Assembly: GCA_021815005.1 (NCBI GenBank)
Contig: JAKAHL010000112.1
Coordinates: 1-6,656 of the forward strand
Source of the DNA: Chloroflexota bacterium
GTDB taxonomy: Bacteria > Chloroflexota > Limnocylindria > Limnocylindrales > CSP1-4
DNA: 6,656 nt
Direction of reading: 5' to 3'
Under the pieces are notes generated by a model that worked only from the letters and a program-made list of their open reading frames with translations, was not told the origin of the DNA and made no database searches. This document shows positions 5,864 through 6,656 of the stretch, in pieces; the first letter of the stretch is position 1; each line of letters begins with the position of its first letter. Both the position numbers and the translations under genes were made by a program.

Positions 5864-6656
5864 ACCGGCCGCGCCGCGTGACGCGCTCGTCCTCGTCGAG
5901 CATCGTGCGGACGAGGTTGGCGACCTCGTCCGGCTCCTGCTCGGCGAACTGGCGGAGGCGCTCGCCGATCCGGGACTGCGGCGATTCGGCCAGCCGCGGG
6001 AGGTCCTCCTCGCGGAAGCCGGCCGCGCCGAGCGGCGCCTCGCGGGTGGTGGTGGTGCCCATCTCGCCCATCGCGAGCGCCGGCATGCTCAGCCGGGCGG
6101 CGGCCAGCTGCATCTCCTCGGCACGCCCGCGGAGGGCCCGCATGTTGCGCCAGACCAGGAACACCAGAGCCAGGGCGAGCAGCGCGCCGCCCACGGTGGG
6201 CAGAATGCCCGGCAGCATGTCGAGCGGGCCCGGGGCGGGCAGGGTGGTCGCCGCCGCCGACGCCCCCAGGAGCGTGACCGCCGTGGTGGAGATGGAGCCC
6301 TGCGGCGCCCCGACTGCGGCCTCGATCGTGGTCTCCAAGGCGGCCGCATCCTTGAAGCCGGCCTTCTGGAGCGCCTGGGAGTCCACGTACACCGCCCCCG
6401 ACAGCGTGCCGTTGGAGCCGGCGGGCGTGGACACCGTCTTGACGTCCGTCGAGTTCGCGTAGTTCACCGTCTCGGTCTGCTTGAGGTACGCGCCAGGCGT
6501 TGACGACGGCGCGGCGGAGGCGCCGGGAGAGGCGGAGGCGCCGGGAGAGGCGGAGGCGCCGGGAGAGGCGGAGGCGCCGGCGGACGGCGCCGGACTGGAG
6601 CTCGCGATCGGAACGTTCGGGTAGGTGGGCAGGCCTGGCACGTTGGACGTGGTTCC
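5862..6656 (-). CDS. fliF: Flagellar MS-ring protein FliF, C-terminal 264 residues (5' end outside window)
   Basis: FliF forms the MS ring in the cytoplasmic membrane, the base on which rod, export gate and FliG rotor assemble. The visible fragment (numbered from the window edge) starts with a GTTSNVPGLPTYP-like segment typical of the FliF periplasmic loop. A repeated SPGASA tract follows (about 25-50), then a TETVNYANSTDVKTV segment matching the ring-building domain near the beta-collar. The second transmembrane helix lies at about 151-169, followed by a basic cytoplasmic flank (RNMRALRGR) and an acidic C-terminal tail (DEVANLVRTMLDED, 243-256), the segment that binds the FliG N-terminus in this family. 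FliF is usually about 500-570 aa, so roughly the N-terminal half, including the first membrane helix, lies beyond the right edge. The frame is open through base 6656, so the GTG at 6641 is an internal valine. Stop TAG is at 5862-5864, 6 nt before fliG. Confidence 0.96.
   Translation of the reverse strand, partial: GTTSNVPGLPTYPNVPIASSSPAPSAGASASPGASASPGASASPGASAAPSSTPGAYLKQTETVNYANSTDVKTVSTPAGSNGTLSGAVYVDSQALQKAGFKDAAALETTIEAAVGAPQGSISTTAVTLLGASAAATTLPAPGPLDMLPGILPTVGGALLALALVFLVWRNMRALRGRAEEMQLAAARLSMPALAMGEMGTTTTREAPLGAAGFREEDLPRLAESPQSRIGERLRQFAEQEPDEVANLVRTMLDEDERVTRRGR
6513..6580 (-). repeat. 18-bp minisatellite encoding SPGASA hexapeptides within fliF
   Basis: A perfect 18-bp period (plus-strand unit gcggaggcgccgggagag) runs for about 3.8 copies. 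It reads on the minus strand as consecutive S-P-G-A-S-A hexapeptides and keeps frame because the unit is six codons. It falls in the low-complexity periplasmic loop of FliF before the TETVNY segment. The copies are identical at DNA level, which suggests recent expansion or slippage rather than old conserved protein sequence. Confidence 0.95.

Noticed and set aside
2880..6503. Very long plus-strand open frame (over 1200 codons) opposite fliF-fliI
   Set aside because: It is antisense to four clearly recognised flagellar genes, its composition (Arg/Asp/Gly/His-rich, no domains) is typical of the shadow frame in high-GC DNA, and it lacks a ribosome site or any motif.
6639..6641. GTG that could be taken as a start of a short fliF-like gene
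   Set aside because: The frame is open to the window edge, and the residues before it (GTTSN) continue the FliF loop pattern, so it is an internal valine codon of a truncated fliF.

Overview
The window is a stretch of a flagellar export/basal-body operon, all on the minus strand. Reading 5'->3' on that strand (right to left here) the order is fliF (3' part), fliG, fliH, fliI, fliJ, a two-domain peptidoglycan hydrolase, and an unassigned repeat-containing ORF that runs off the left edge. Very high GC, GTG starts at several genes and Ala/Gly/Pro-rich proteins suggest a high-GC, probably monoderm-type bacterium. Actinomycetota, or a flagellated Chloroflexota lineage with Ser-Pro-Gly-Ala tracts, are the best guesses; the sequence alone does not settle the phylum.

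Layout: 5862-6656 is the C-terminal half of the MS-ring protein FliF, with a hexapeptide minisatellite in its periplasmic loop. 4827-5855 is the rotor protein FliG. 3983-4840 is FliH, 2631-3986 the export ATPase FliI and 2173-2634 the stalk protein FliJ; together these three form the ATPase complex of the flagellar type III secretion apparatus. 908-2176 encodes an M23 endopeptidase plus SLT lytic transglycosylase without a Sec signal, a plausible wall-opening enzyme for rod passage. 1-911 is an open frame in the place where such operons often carry fliK. It has a perfect Shine-Dalgarno sequence and an ATGA overlap with the hydrolase gene, and it contains a 127-bp perfect repeat in frame at a 411-bp spacing.

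The genes are packed tightly. Four consecutive junctions (fliH/fliI, fliI/fliJ, fliJ/hydrolase, hydrolase/ORF) are 4-nt GTGA or ATGA overlaps, fliG/fliH overlap by 14 nt, and fliF/fliG are 6 nt apart. This points to one transcript with translational coupling. I see no promoter, terminator, RNA gene, CRISPR array or transposon, and no gene-free stretch above 300 bases. The operon continues past both edges.

The parts most worth a second look are the repeat ORF at the left edge (a possible tandem-repeat flagellar protein, or an assembly-graph artefact), the F-A-S-[IV]-L motif shared by the last two proteins (a candidate flagellar export signal), the altered SLT motifs of the hydrolase, and the FliF minisatellite.
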